Below are positions 1 through 7,507 of a stretch of DNA of 64,000 nt, piece by piece. Made by a program: the position numbers and the translations under genes. Numbering within the stretch: position 1 is the first letter of the stretch; each line of letters opens with the position of its first letter. The stretch covers positions 496,001-560,000 of the forward strand of contig NZ_JAERSG010000002.1 of the NCBI RefSeq assembly GCF_016735675.1. Direction: 5' to 3'. The notes under the pieces were generated by a model. The model was not told the DNA's origin. It ran no database searches and was given only the letters and a program-made list of their open reading frames with translations. The DNA is from Nocardioides baculatus (GTDB lineage: Bacteria; Actinomycetota; Actinomycetes; Propionibacteriales; Nocardioidaceae).

Positions 1-166
1 CGCCGAGGTCGCGGACCTCCCGGGCCGCTGCCTGCAGGCCGGTGCTGCCGCGCGCGAGCAGCGCCACGTGGTCGCCTTCGCGGGCGAACAGGCGGGCGCT
101 GGCTCGGCCGATGCCACCGGATGCTCCGGTGATGACGACGATGCGTGGGCTCTTCTTGAGTTCCAT
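1..166 (-). CDS. SDR-family oxidoreductase, N-terminal part (runs off the window)
   Basis: Only the first 55 residues are visible because the gene continues past the left edge. They form the start of a Rossmann fold: a hydrophobic first strand, then the SDR nucleotide-binding motif TGASGGIG at residues 13-20, then a second strand. The family uses NAD(P)H for dehydrogenation or reduction of small substrates; the substrate cannot be read from this fragment. The start is well supported by AGGAGGA four bases upstream. It lies 50 bp downstream of the GH15 gene on the same strand, so the two probably share a transcript. Confidence 0.8.
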   Translation of the reverse strand, partial: MELKKSPRIVVITGASGGIGRASARLFAREGDHVALLARGSTGLQAAAREVRDLG

Positions 167-216
167 GTGCTCCTCCTGGCGGGAGTCGTGTGTGGGTTCC
201 TTGCGGGGCGGGCCGC

Positions 217-2025
217 TCACCTGGCGCGGGTCTGAAAGCCGTGCGAGCTCACACCGGCCTCACCCAGGCGGTGGGCGGTCTCGATCAGTTGGGCGTGTAC
301 GAAGGCCTGGGGCAGGTTGCCGCGCAGCTGGCGTTGGACGACGTCGTACTCCTCGGCCAGTAGGCCCGGAGGGCCCATGGCGGCGCGGTTGCGCTCGAAC
401 CAGCGCAGCGCGTCCTCGCGTCGACCCAGGTTGAGCAGTGCGAGCGAGAGCCAGAACCCGCACAGGACGAATGCACCCTCACTCTCGTGCAGTGGGCGGT
501 GGTCGTCGTGGCGGAACCGGTAGACGAAACCGTCATCGGTCAGGTCCTCCAGTACCGCCCGGATGGTTGCGAGGTTGCGGGGGTCGTTGGGGACGACTGC
601 GCCTCGGATGCCGGGCAGGAGCAGCGCGGCGTCGACGGAGTCGTCGAGAGGTGAACGTTGCCACCGTCCGGAGGTGTGCCGGCAGTCCTGGTCCACTGAG
701 GTGATCAGGCCGTCGGCGTGTCGGCGCCACGTAGCAGCGGCGTCGCCGTGGCTGCCCAGAGTCGGCGCATCTGCGGCGGCTCGCAGGCCGGCGGCGCACA
801 TGAGCCTCGAGTGGGCCCACCGGCGGTCGTCGATCTCCCAGATCCCGGCGTCGGGGTCCTGGTCACGTTTGCGGATGGCCTCGACGAGCGTGGTGACGGC
901 GCGGCGGCCGTCGTCGTGCAGCCGGCCGCAACCGTCCGCGGCGCTAAGGAGCAGCAGCGCTTCACCGAGTGCGTCGAGCTGGAACTGATGGTTGACCCAG
1001 TTGCCGGCCCGCACCGGGGCCCCCGGGTATCCCGGAAGCGTAACGTCGTGCTCGTCCGGGACCCGACCTCCCGTCACCGTGTATGCGGGCCGCAGGTCCG
1101 GGCCGTCCGCGAGTACGCGCTCGGACACGAACTCAACAGCGCTGTCGAGCAGCGTGTGGTCACCGATGACGGCTGCTGCTCGCCCGGCGTAGCACTGGTC
1201 GCGGATCCAGGCGTAGCGGTAGTCGTAGTTGCGCCCCTGGGCGGCGCGCTCGGGCAGCGAGGTGGTGGCGGCCGCAACCATCGCACCGGTGCTGGAGGTG
1301 AGGCCGCGCAGGACGGCATAGGAATGACTGGATGCTCCCGGAGTCGCAGAAGCGCTCATGTCGGGAGTCGCTTCGTGCCACGCGCGCAGGGTGCGGTCCC
1401 ACAGCTCGTGCGGGTCGGGCAACTGCCGGGGGAGCTCGTCACGCGAGATCTCCAGCACCAGGTCGCGGGACTCGCCAGCGGGTACCACCAGATCGAGGAC
1501 GAGTCGCCCGTCCTCCAGGCGGGCGTGCTCGGTGGAACCGGTCCATCGGTAGGCGAGCTCGCCGGAGTGACCGTGCCAGTGACCGTCCTCGCTGCGAGCC
1601 ACCGTCATCGTCCGGGCGCCGAAGTCCGCCCGCAGATCCAGCCCGACGTGGACGTGGGCGACACCCAGCGTTGCCTCGATCCGCCGCAGCAGCACGACCC
1701 GGTGCGGGTCGCCGGGAAACGCGAGCGCCTCGCGGCACTCGGTCACCGCGTTGGTCGAGACCCATCGGCTGCGCCAGATCAACGTCTCAGGCTCGTAGTA
1801 GCCGCCCCACACGAACCGGTCGTCCGCAGGGCTCACGCCGTACCCGCCGTGGCCGCCCAGCAGGCTCGAGAACACCGCGTCGTCGTGCCAGCTCGGTGAG
1901 CACATGAACGCGATGTCCCCGCGTGGTCCCACCAGGGCGCCACGCTCGCCGTCGGCGATGAGCGCGTACTGACGCAGCACCTGCGGGACCGGGCGGATCA
2001 CCTCACCAGTCGCTCGTCGCGTCAT
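217..2025 (-). CDS. Glycoside hydrolase family 15 protein (glucoamylase/trehalase-like)
   Basis: The 602-residue protein has the length and layout of bacterial GH15 enzymes. An N-terminal beta-sandwich-like region (about 1-220) is followed by an alpha/alpha-barrel catalytic part. The barrel opens with GRNYDYRYAWIRDQCY (about 265-280), the GH15 substrate-site signature. GIWEID holds the likely catalytic acid, and LAEEYD near the C-terminus is the usual second acidic site before NLPQAF. There is no signal peptide, so it should act in the cytoplasm on an alpha-glucoside such as trehalose or a maltooligosaccharide; actinobacterial relatives include trehalases. Glucose release would fit the glucose-dehydrogenase-like gene at 5830-6891. 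It probably forms an operon with the downstream SDR gene. Substrate is uncertain. Confidence 0.85.
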   Translation of the reverse strand: MTRRATGEVIRPVPQVLRQYALIADGERGALVGPRGDIAFMCSPSWHDDAVFSSLLGGHGGYGVSPADDRFVWGGYYEPETLIWRSRWVSTNAVTECREALAFPGDPHRVVLLRRIEATLGVAHVHVGLDLRADFGARTMTVARSEDGHWHGHSGELAYRWTGSTEHARLEDGRLVLDLVVPAGESRDLVLEISRDELPRQLPDPHELWDRTLRAWHEATPDMSASATPGASSHSYAVLRGLTSSTGAMVAAATTSLPERAAQGRNYDYRYAWIRDQCYAGRAAAVIGDHTLLDSAVEFVSERVLADGPDLRPAYTVTGGRVPDEHDVTLPGYPGAPVRAGNWVNHQFQLDALGEALLLLSAADGCGRLHDDGRRAVTTLVEAIRKRDQDPDAGIWEIDDRRWAHSRLMCAAGLRAAADAPTLGSHGDAAATWRRHADGLITSVDQDCRHTSGRWQRSPLDDSVDAALLLPGIRGAVVPNDPRNLATIRAVLEDLTDDGFVYRFRHDDHRPLHESEGAFVLCGFWLSLALLNLGRREDALRWFERNRAAMGPPGLLAEEYDVVQRQLRGNLPQAFVHAQLIETAHRLGEAGVSSHGFQTRAR

Positions 2026-2382
2026 CGACCCACGACCACTGTCCGCCGATCCACTGTTGCTACGGTCATGCGGCCCTCCCGTTCAATGCGCAATGGCATG
2101 TATGCTGTTACGCAACGAAAGCACGATGAGGGGAGGGACACAAGGTGCGACCTCATCCGCCGCGGCGGACCCGAGGCATAGCGCCGGTGTCGATGCCGGA
2201 CGACCCCACTACCCCACTACCTCTCGGTCTCGCCGCAGTTCCCGCCCACGCCGCCTGCCCGCCCCGCGCGACTCCCGGCAGCTGTCGCATCACGCCCAGT
2301 CCTCCCGGCGAGCCGACACCCCCAGCAAACGAGCAAGCCAACGAGCAAGCCAGCGAGAACCGCAACGACCAAGGAGACCGCC
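2026..2382. promoter_or_regulatory. Divergent intergenic region between GH15 and ZIP genes
   Basis: This stretch separates divergent transcription units and holds no convincing gene. It contains the 15-bp motif at 2086-2100 that recurs at 7460-7474. A GTG at 2145 has a purine-rich stretch (GGGGAGGG) before it, but the frame behind it has non-coding character. The long distance to the ZIP start suggests a leader RNA of up to about 300 nt. Confidence 0.5.
2086..2100. promoter_or_regulatory. Candidate operator, shared 15-bp motif copy 1
   Basis: ATGCGCAATGGCATG lies in the divergent GH15/ZIP region. It matches 14 of 15 bases of the site at 7460-7474 between the marR and molybdopterin-oxidoreductase genes. 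GCAT-GT-ATGC just to its right (2097-2106) adds a small inverted repeat. The MarR protein at 6888-7361 is the obvious candidate ligand, by inference only. Confidence 0.45.
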
Positions 2383-2436
2383 ATGCTGGACGAACCTTCC
2401 CTGAGCACCGCACTCGTCCTGCGACCTTCCTGCTGA
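2383..2436 (+). CDS. 17-residue leader peptide ORF coupled to the ZIP gene
   Basis: A very short ORF encodes MLDEPSLSTALVLRPSC. It has a strong Shine-Dalgarno, AAGGAG at 2371-2376, six bases before its ATG. Its TGA stop (2434-2436) is one base before the ATG of the ZIP gene, which has no ribosome-binding site of its own. The ZIP frame is closed by a stop at 2402-2404, so the ZIP start cannot move upstream. The simplest reading is that ribosomes finishing this peptide reinitiate on the ZIP gene. Whether it senses anything is unknown. Confidence 0.5.
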   Translation: MLDEPSLSTALVLRPSC

Positions 2437-2437
2437 C

Positions 2438-3190
2438 ATGCCGATCTGGGCGCAAGCGGGACTGTGGGGCTCCGTCGCGGGGGGTGCGCTGGTCGTTGGC
2501 GCCCTCGTCGCCTGGCTGACCGCCGTGCCTCAGCGCGTCGTGGCCTCGGTGATGGCTTTCGGTGCTGGTGTGCTCATCTCCGCCCTCGCGTTCGACCTGG
2601 TCGACGAGGCGGAACGAAGCGGAGGCCTGCTGGCGACCGTGGTCGGCTTCCTGGCTGGCGCCGTCGCCTACCTGCTGTCCAACCTCGTCCTGGCCAGGCG
2701 AGGCGCACGGCACCGCAAGCGCTCCGGCACCCAGCAACCGAGCGAGCAGGACCACGACGGCAGCGGCTCCGCCATCGCCATCGGTGCACTGCTCGACGGC
2801 ATCCCCGAGTCAGTCGTCCTCGGGCTCTCCCTGCTCGGCGGTAACGGCGTCGGCATCCCCGTGCTCGCGGCGATCTTCATCTCCAACCTCCCCGAGGGGC
2901 TCTCGAGCGCGGCCGGCATGAAACGCAGCGGCCGGTCAGCGCGCTACGTGTTCGGTGTCTGGGTCGGTGTCGCCCTCGCCAGCGGCGTCGCTGGGCTCTT
3001 GGGCTGCCTCCTCCTGCAAGGTGCCTCAGCGCAGGTGGTTGCCGTCATCACCGCCCTGGCGGCCGGCGCCATCTTGACGATGGTCGCCGACACCATGATT
3101 CCGGAGGCGTTCGAGCGCACCCACCTCTACGCCGGTCTGTTCGCCACCGCGGGCTTCCTGACCGCGTTCACGATCGGCCGCGCCGGATGA
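2438..3190 (+). CDS. ZIP family divalent metal transporter
   Basis: The 250-residue integral membrane protein has about seven or eight hydrophobic segments and a charged loop rich in Arg, Lys, Gln and Asp/His (about 88-112). The two metal-site helices are clear: LDGIPESVVLG and SNLPEG correspond to the HxxPEG-type motifs of ZupT/ZIP proteins. It should move zinc, iron or manganese across the cytoplasmic membrane; the metal cannot be told from sequence. A paralogue of similar build is encoded at 5144-5830. Translation appears coupled to the 17-codon ORF just upstream. A cysteine-free HesB-like gene follows after 113 bp. Confidence 0.85.
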   Translation: MPIWAQAGLWGSVAGGALVVGALVAWLTAVPQRVVASVMAFGAGVLISALAFDLVDEAERSGGLLATVVGFLAGAVAYLLSNLVLARRGARHRKRSGTQQPSEQDHDGSGSAIAIGALLDGIPESVVLGLSLLGGNGVGIPVLAAIFISNLPEGLSSAAGMKRSGRSARYVFGVWVGVALASGVAGLLGCLLLQGASAQVVAVITALAAGAILTMVADTMIPEAFERTHLYAGLFATAGFLTAFTIGRAG

Positions 3191-3303
3191 CGCGCCCCGC
3201 AGCACGCCAAGGAGCCCGACTCCGGCTCCACCGACCACAACCCCGCAAGCCCCTACGTCTCAGCCAGCTAACACACGAAGGAAGTCCACCAACCGAGGAA
3301 AGG

Positions 3304-3600
3304 ATGCGACCGATGTTCACCCTCACCCACCAAGCACACGAAGCGGTGCGGCAGATTTCGAGCTCGGGAACCACCGCGGAGGTCCCGGGCCTGCGCATCA
3401 GCCGCCGCAGCGACCGTCCCACCTTCGCCGTGAGGCGCGCCGCCGCCCCCCAAGAGATGGACCGGGTCGTCGAGCACGATGGTGCTCGCGTCTTCCTCGC
3501 ACCCATCGCCGCCCTGCGCTTCGCTGACAGCGTGCTCGACGTCCGCACCGACCAGACCGGTCGACTCGAGTTCATTGTCCGCGACCACGATGATGACTGA
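3304..3600 (+). CDS. HesB/IscA-like small protein without cysteines
   Basis: The 98-residue product resembles short actinobacterial proteins annotated as HesB/IscA-like iron-sulfur biogenesis factors, with alternating strands and a TLTHQAHEAV-type start. It has no cysteine at all, so the three Fe-S ligands of true IscA proteins are missing and cluster carriage is unlikely. It may be a fold relative with another role, for example in stress or metal handling beside the ZIP gene. GAGGAAAGG precedes the ATG at 3304; an ATG at 3313 is an alternative start with better spacing. Confidence 0.6.
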   Translation: MRPMFTLTHQAHEAVRQISSSGTTAEVPGLRISRRSDRPTFAVRRAAAPQEMDRVVEHDGARVFLAPIAALRFADSVLDVRTDQTGRLEFIVRDHDDD

Positions 3601-3839
3601 CTCCAACCGGGCCCGCCGGACCCGTGACGAACCGCGAGTGGGGCCACGTCGAGGCCCAACGGCAAGGGGCACCGTAGAGCGCAGCGCGTTGCCCTCGGTC
3701 GAGCTGAACCGGCCGCAGCGGGACCGGTTCATCAGTTGTCACCGAATGGTTACGACGTCGTGACCTTCACGCTCGGCCGGTGGCCTCGTGGGCAATTCGG
3801 CGCGGTCGCTGTGACCGGAAACAGTGCCGGCGAACGTTC

Positions 3840-3865
3840 GGAACAACGTCTGTCTCACCGGCGTC
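3840..3865 (+). promoter_or_regulatory. Candidate ECF-sigma promoter before the lipoprotein pair
   Basis: GGAAC at 3840-3844 and CGTC at 3862-3865 are separated by 17 bases. This is the spacing and consensus of many actinobacterial ECF (stress) sigma factors. Transcription would start roughly ten bases before the ATG at 3883. No ECF sigma gene is in the window, so the cognate factor is unknown. Confidence 0.4.
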
Positions 3866-3882
3866 TTGGTAGTGGTGGAGAC

Positions 3883-4425
3883 ATGCCTCACGCCGAGATG
3901 AACGACCGCACACAGATGGACGAACCGGGCCTACAGCGTCCCCACCGCCACCGCCACGGCCACCGCCACCGCTACCGCTACCGCCACACCGGTCCACGAC
4001 ATCGGCTGGCGGTGGTGATGCTGGTCGTGTGCGTGGCCCTCGCCGGCCTGTTGTCCTCCTGCAGCCAGGAGGGTGTGAGCGGCGCGGCGCCCTTGAGCGA
4101 GCGGGCCGAGAACGACGTCCCCCTCAACCCTCCGACGTTGCGGTTCCACGTGTCCAAGGACGGCCGGGTCGAGGCCTCACCCGACCGGGAGGCCGAAGCC
4201 GGCGAAGTCGTCGCCATCGTCCTCGAGAACGAGAGCGACTCCCGCTACGAGCTGCGCCTGATGGACCCCGACGGAAAGGACGTGTTCACCGTCGAAGCAC
4301 CGGCGGGCGAGCGCGGAGATGGTCGCGCAATGCCTCGCGTCGTCGGAACCCACGTCGTCAAGATCTACCCGGCAGACACCCCGCAAGCTGCGGAGCAGTT
4401 CCTCGTTGAGGTGTCGAAAGCCTAG
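3883..4425 (+). CDS. Lipoprotein with a histidine/arginine-rich cytoplasmic N-region
   Basis: The 180-residue protein has an unusual start. Residues 21-35 read HRHRHGHRHRYRYRH, then a hydrophobic signal segment (42-57) ends in the lipobox LSSC with Cys60 as the lipidation site. The mature part (about 120 residues) is acidic and strand-rich with no cysteine or histidine cluster; it may be a beta-sandwich of cupredoxin-like type, but no metal ligands are seen. The His-rich segment would sit in the cytoplasm and would be removed on processing, or it marks a misplaced start (Met6 and Met12 are alternatives). It overlaps a hexanucleotide-type DNA repeat (CACCGC). GTGGAG precedes the ATG. A second lipoprotein gene follows after ten bases. 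Confidence 0.7.
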   Translation: MPHAEMNDRTQMDEPGLQRPHRHRHGHRHRYRYRHTGPRHRLAVVMLVVCVALAGLLSSCSQEGVSGAAPLSERAENDVPLNPPTLRFHVSKDGRVEASPDREAEAGEVVAIVLENESDSRYELRLMDPDGKDVFTVEAPAGERGDGRAMPRVVGTHVVKIYPADTPQAAEQFLVEVSKA

Positions 4426-4435
4426 GAGGGCTCAG

Positions 4436-4981
4436 GTGCGAACCACCCGAACCACTCGAGCCGCCGACCGGCGACCTTTCGAGAGAGCACGCATGCGCGG
4501 GGTTCAACGAGCACGGTGGTTCGGGGGACTCCTCTTGGCACCGGCGCTGTTGTCCGGGTGCTCGGTGGCGGCCCCGGTCGAAGCGAAGTCCTACCAGCCC
4601 TCGATCGGCAGCAACGCCCGTACCGAGCAGGTCGACGCCCTGGGCGTGGCCATCGTGGTCGACGGCGACAGGAACGGACGAGTCGTCGGCACGTTGCTCA
4701 ACACCGAGAACCGGCGACACGCGCTGACCGGTGCCACCGTCAAAAGCGATGGGGTGCCGCTGAGATCCGCGCTGCTCGCCGACGTGGTCCTCCTGCCACC
4801 GGGTGAAGTCGTGCACCTGGCCCACGAGGCGCCGGTGTCCGTGCCCGCCGACCACCTGTCGGTGGGGTCGTTCGTCGAGCTGACGCTGGACGTCACCGAC
4901 GGTGAACTCGTCCAGATGCTCGTCCCGGTCGAGGCGAAGAGGGGCCCGTACGCAGACGTGGACGTGGTCGCCGTCCCGTAG
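4436..4981 (+). CDS. Lipoprotein, LpqE/PCuAC-like
   Basis: The 181-residue product has an Arg-rich N-region, a hydrophobic core and the lipobox LSGC (Cys42). The mature domain resembles the actinobacterial LpqE/DUF461 relatives of copper chaperone PCuAC in its overall pattern, starting SYQPS and containing repeated short strands, but the Met/His copper ligands are not evident. The GTG start was chosen because AGGAGGG lies five bases upstream, right after the stop of the previous lipoprotein; an ATG at 4493 would give a shorter signal peptide but has a poor ribosome site. Role on the cell surface is unknown. Confidence 0.65.
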   Translation: MRTTRTTRAADRRPFERARMRGVQRARWFGGLLLAPALLSGCSVAAPVEAKSYQPSIGSNARTEQVDALGVAIVVDGDRNGRVVGTLLNTENRRHALTGATVKSDGVPLRSALLADVVLLPPGEVVHLAHEAPVSVPADHLSVGSFVELTLDVTDGELVQMLVPVEAKRGPYADVDVVAVP

Positions 4982-5143
4982 CGGCCCCCTCAGGTGAGCT
5001 TTCCCTTTGAGGGGACGCACCCCCGGCAACTATCGCTGAGGTCTGCCGAGGTCTGCCGAGGCCTGCAGTGTGCCTTCGTTCGACGCATCCGCCGCCGCCG
5101 ATGGACGCGTCGCCCCGCGCTTGCACAGAGGCCGCCTTCGGTG

Positions 5144-5830
5144 TCACAGGCTCAGCAGGAAGCCGGTGACGAAGCCTGCAGCGCTGGCCAGGGCGATGGC
5201 CGGGCCACCGTCACCGAACGCCTCGGGGGCGAGCGTGTCGATGACGGAGGCAAGTACCGCACCGCCCGCGAAAGCAAGCGGATACGCCAGCGTCGAAGGG
5301 TCCGCGCCGACGAACAGGTACCGGCCAGCGAACACGGCCCCACCAAGCAGCACGGTCGCGGCGCCCCACACTCCGATGACGAACCTTGGACTGCGGTCGC
5401 GGTCCAGCATGCTCCGCGCGCCGGCCAGGGCCTCCGGGAAGTTGCTGACGAACACCGCGACGAGCAGCGCCACGCTGGCTGTGCTGTTGAGTGAGACCCC
5501 AAGCGCCGTATTTTCCGGGATGCCGTCGAGCGTGACCCCGGCCAGCAGAGCCAGCCCGGCGGCGCTGCCCGACGTACGACGGTCGAGCCACGTGTCCGCG
5601 ACCACGAAGACCAGCGCACCCGCCGCGAAGGACAGCCCGGCCCGCCACGCGCCGCCGCCCTCGTAGGCCGGCTCGAACAACTCGAAGGACGCCGACACGA
5701 TCAGCGCGCCGGCCGCGAAGGCGAGGACGGAGGCCACCAGTCGCTGCGGCGGCTGCCACCGCACCCCGACGATGGCACCCGCGAGCAACGGTAGTGAGGC
5801 GCCGGCGGCGTACCCGACGGTCGTCCACAT
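5144..5830 (-). CDS. ZIP family divalent metal transporter (second copy)
   Basis: The 228-residue membrane protein is a paralogue of the protein at 2438-3190. It has the same order of hydrophobic segments and the matching metal-site motifs LDGIPENTALG and SNFPEALAGA, plus the conserved C-terminal DTLAPEAF block (DTMIPEAFE in the first copy). Its ATG overlaps the stop of the upstream dehydrogenase gene as ATGA, so it is the third gene of a marR-dehydrogenase-ZIP operon. The central charged loop of the first copy is mostly missing. Metal specificity is not deducible. It is followed by about 160 bp of convergent intergenic DNA. Confidence 0.82.
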   Translation of the reverse strand: MWTTVGYAAGASLPLLAGAIVGVRWQPPQRLVASVLAFAAGALIVSASFELFEPAYEGGGAWRAGLSFAAGALVFVVADTWLDRRTSGSAAGLALLAGVTLDGIPENTALGVSLNSTASVALLVAVFVSNFPEALAGARSMLDRDRSPRFVIGVWGAATVLLGGAVFAGRYLFVGADPSTLAYPLAFAGGAVLASVIDTLAPEAFGDGGPAIALASAAGFVTGFLLSL

Positions 5831-6891
5831 CAAACGACTCCGTCCTCGAGGGTGACGACGACCTTCACGTCCTCGCCCGGCCGGTCGAACGCGGAGGCCG
5901 CCTCGTCGAGCGGGACGGTCGTGGTGATGAGCCGGCGCAGCCAGTCCCGGTCGGCGGCGGCGAGCGCCTCGGCGGCGACTTGGTAATGGCGCAGGTTGGC
6001 GTTGACGGACCCAACGACGGCGTCGTTCTCCAGCACGAGGCTGCGGTTGAGGGCGCCCGCGTCCACGGTCAGGTCCCGTCCGCGCGGCGACACCCCGGTG
6101 AGGCAGACGATGCCGTAGGACCCGGTGCCGGCGATTGCGTCGAAGACGACAGATCCGGCCCCGGTGGTCTCGATGACCACGTCGGGTCGTGCCCGGTCGA
6201 CGACCCGGTCGACGCTCGTGTGGTGGTAGGTCGCCCCGAGGTCGCGTACCAGGTCGGGCTTGACCCCGTCGTCGACCCTGTCGAGGACGTGCACGTCGAG
6301 TCCGCGTTGCACCCCGATCATGGCTGCTAGGAGCCCGATGGGTCCCGCGCCGGTGACGAGCACCGTGCGGGGGTCGAACCACGCTCGCCCACCGACGCGG
6401 TCCACCTGCTCCCACGCCTTGGCCACCACGCTGGTGGGCTCGGTGAGGACCCCCGCGAGGCCCAGGCCGGCGTCCACACGCACGGCATACCGCTCGGGGA
6501 CGGTCCACCACTCGCTGCCGAAGCCGGGCAGCTCCTTGATCCCGCGTTCGGTGTAGCGACCGTTGCGGCACATGTCCCACTCGTCGACCGCGCACGCCCC
6601 GCACGGCTCCGGGTCCGGACGGCGCACCACCCCGACGACGAGGTCACCGGTGCTGAACGAGCTTCCCGAAGGCACCTGCTCGACGCGACCGAGAGATTCG
6701 TGGCCAAGGATCAGGCGTTCGCCGGGGAAGGGAGGCCAGCCGTAGTCACCGCGAACGATCTCCTTGTCGGTGCCGCACACACCGACCGCGAGCCCGCGCA
6801 CCAGCAGTTCACCGGCGGCTGGCTCGGAGTCGGGTACGTCCTCCACCCGCAGCGACCCCGGTGTTCCGGGTTGGACGGTCAGGGCCCTCAT
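5830..6891 (-). CDS. Zinc-dependent alcohol dehydrogenase family, glucose 1-dehydrogenase-like
   Basis: The 353-residue protein is a medium-chain dehydrogenase. The catalytic zinc site is seen as GVCGTDKEI and GHESLG, the structural zinc loop as PEPCGACAVDEWDMC, and the NAD(P) fold as VTGAGPIGLLAA. The CGTD motif, the GRYTERGI block and the overall spacing match glucose 1-dehydrogenases of the archaeal/Bacillus-independent type, which oxidise glucose to gluconolactone in the cytoplasm. This would fit glucose release by the GH15 enzyme nearby. It overlaps the marR stop by ATGA and the ZIP start by ATGA, so all three are probably co-translated. Another polyol substrate remains possible. Confidence 0.8.
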   Translation of the reverse strand: MRALTVQPGTPGSLRVEDVPDSEPAAGELLVRGLAVGVCGTDKEIVRGDYGWPPFPGERLILGHESLGRVEQVPSGSSFSTGDLVVGVVRRPDPEPCGACAVDEWDMCRNGRYTERGIKELPGFGSEWWTVPERYAVRVDAGLGLAGVLTEPTSVVAKAWEQVDRVGGRAWFDPRTVLVTGAGPIGLLAAMIGVQRGLDVHVLDRVDDGVKPDLVRDLGATYHHTSVDRVVDRARPDVVIETTGAGSVVFDAIAGTGSYGIVCLTGVSPRGRDLTVDAGALNRSLVLENDAVVGSVNANLRHYQVAAEALAAADRDWLRRLITTTVPLDEAASAFDRPGEDVKVVVTLEDGVV

Positions 6892-7361
6892 CGTTCCTCC
6901 TCATCGGTGCCCGCTGGCACGGCTTCGGCCTCGTGGGCTGCGGCATTGAAGGCATGCAGTACCTGCACAGCGGGGCGCCAACTGGTGGAAGGCATGGCAG
7001 CTACGACGGCCCGCAGCTCGCGCAAACGATGCTCGCTGACCGCGTCCAGGACGCGCCGCCCCTCAGCAGTGGCCTCGACGACCGAGGCCCGGCCGTCCGC
7101 CGGGTCGGTGACCCGCCGCACGAGGCCCTGATCAACCAGGCGGGCCACCAGCCGGCTGGCGTTCGACTGGTTCACGCCCAGGTCGTCGGCCAGGGTACCG
7201 ATGCGTCGCGGACCGTCGGCGGAGACCAGCACGAGGAGCCGGTGCTGGGGGACCGTCAACGGGACCGGGGCCGCCGCCACGGACCGCAACGACATCCCCA
7301 GCAGCGCTCGGCTGGCGGTCATGAACGCCACGGCGGCGGCTTCTGCGTCGGTCATCTTCAT
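6888..7361 (-). CDS. MarR family transcriptional regulator
   Basis: The 157-residue protein has the winged-helix layout of MarR proteins: a dimerising N-terminal helix, a DNA-binding part around residues 50-100 (IGTLADDLGVNQSNASRLVARL, then a wing with DPADGR) and C-terminal helices. It is the first gene of the operon with the dehydrogenase and the second ZIP transporter. It is divergent from the molybdopterin oxidoreductase gene and may repress across the shared region, including the motif at 7460-7474. CGGAG sits two bases before the first ATG and eight before a second ATG at 7355, so the latter could be the true start. Its ligand is unknown. Confidence 0.88.
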   Translation of the reverse strand: MKMTDAEAAAVAFMTASRALLGMSLRSVAAAPVPLTVPQHRLLVLVSADGPRRIGTLADDLGVNQSNASRLVARLVDQGLVRRVTDPADGRASVVEATAEGRRVLDAVSEHRLRELRAVVAAMPSTSWRPAVQVLHAFNAAAHEAEAVPAGTDEEER

Positions 7362-7459
7362 GGCTCCGTTCTGCTCCGTGCCTCATCGGCCCGTGTCCGC
7401 TGTGGGTAACCCCCGCGGGGGTGGACCGGCCTTGTCGGGCCGTGCCACACTCGCAGTCT

Positions 7460-7474
7460 ATGCGCTATGGCATG
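7460..7474. promoter_or_regulatory. Candidate operator, shared 15-bp motif copy 2
   Basis: ATGCGCTATGGCATG lies between the divergent marR and oxidoreductase genes, 34 bases before the GTG at 7508. It differs at one position from the site at 2086-2100. TGC and GCA at its ends (7461-7463 and 7474-7476) give a weak dyad. Confidence 0.45.
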
Positions 7475-7507
7475 CAAAGTGTTTGGGGTGTCGAAGGAGG
7501 AATGGAC

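Noticed and set aside
2145..2519. A 124-residue ORF with GTG start and GGGGAGGG upstream
   Set aside because: The frame has a Pro/Arg-rich, non-protein-like composition, many rare codons, and overlaps the ZIP gene in another frame.
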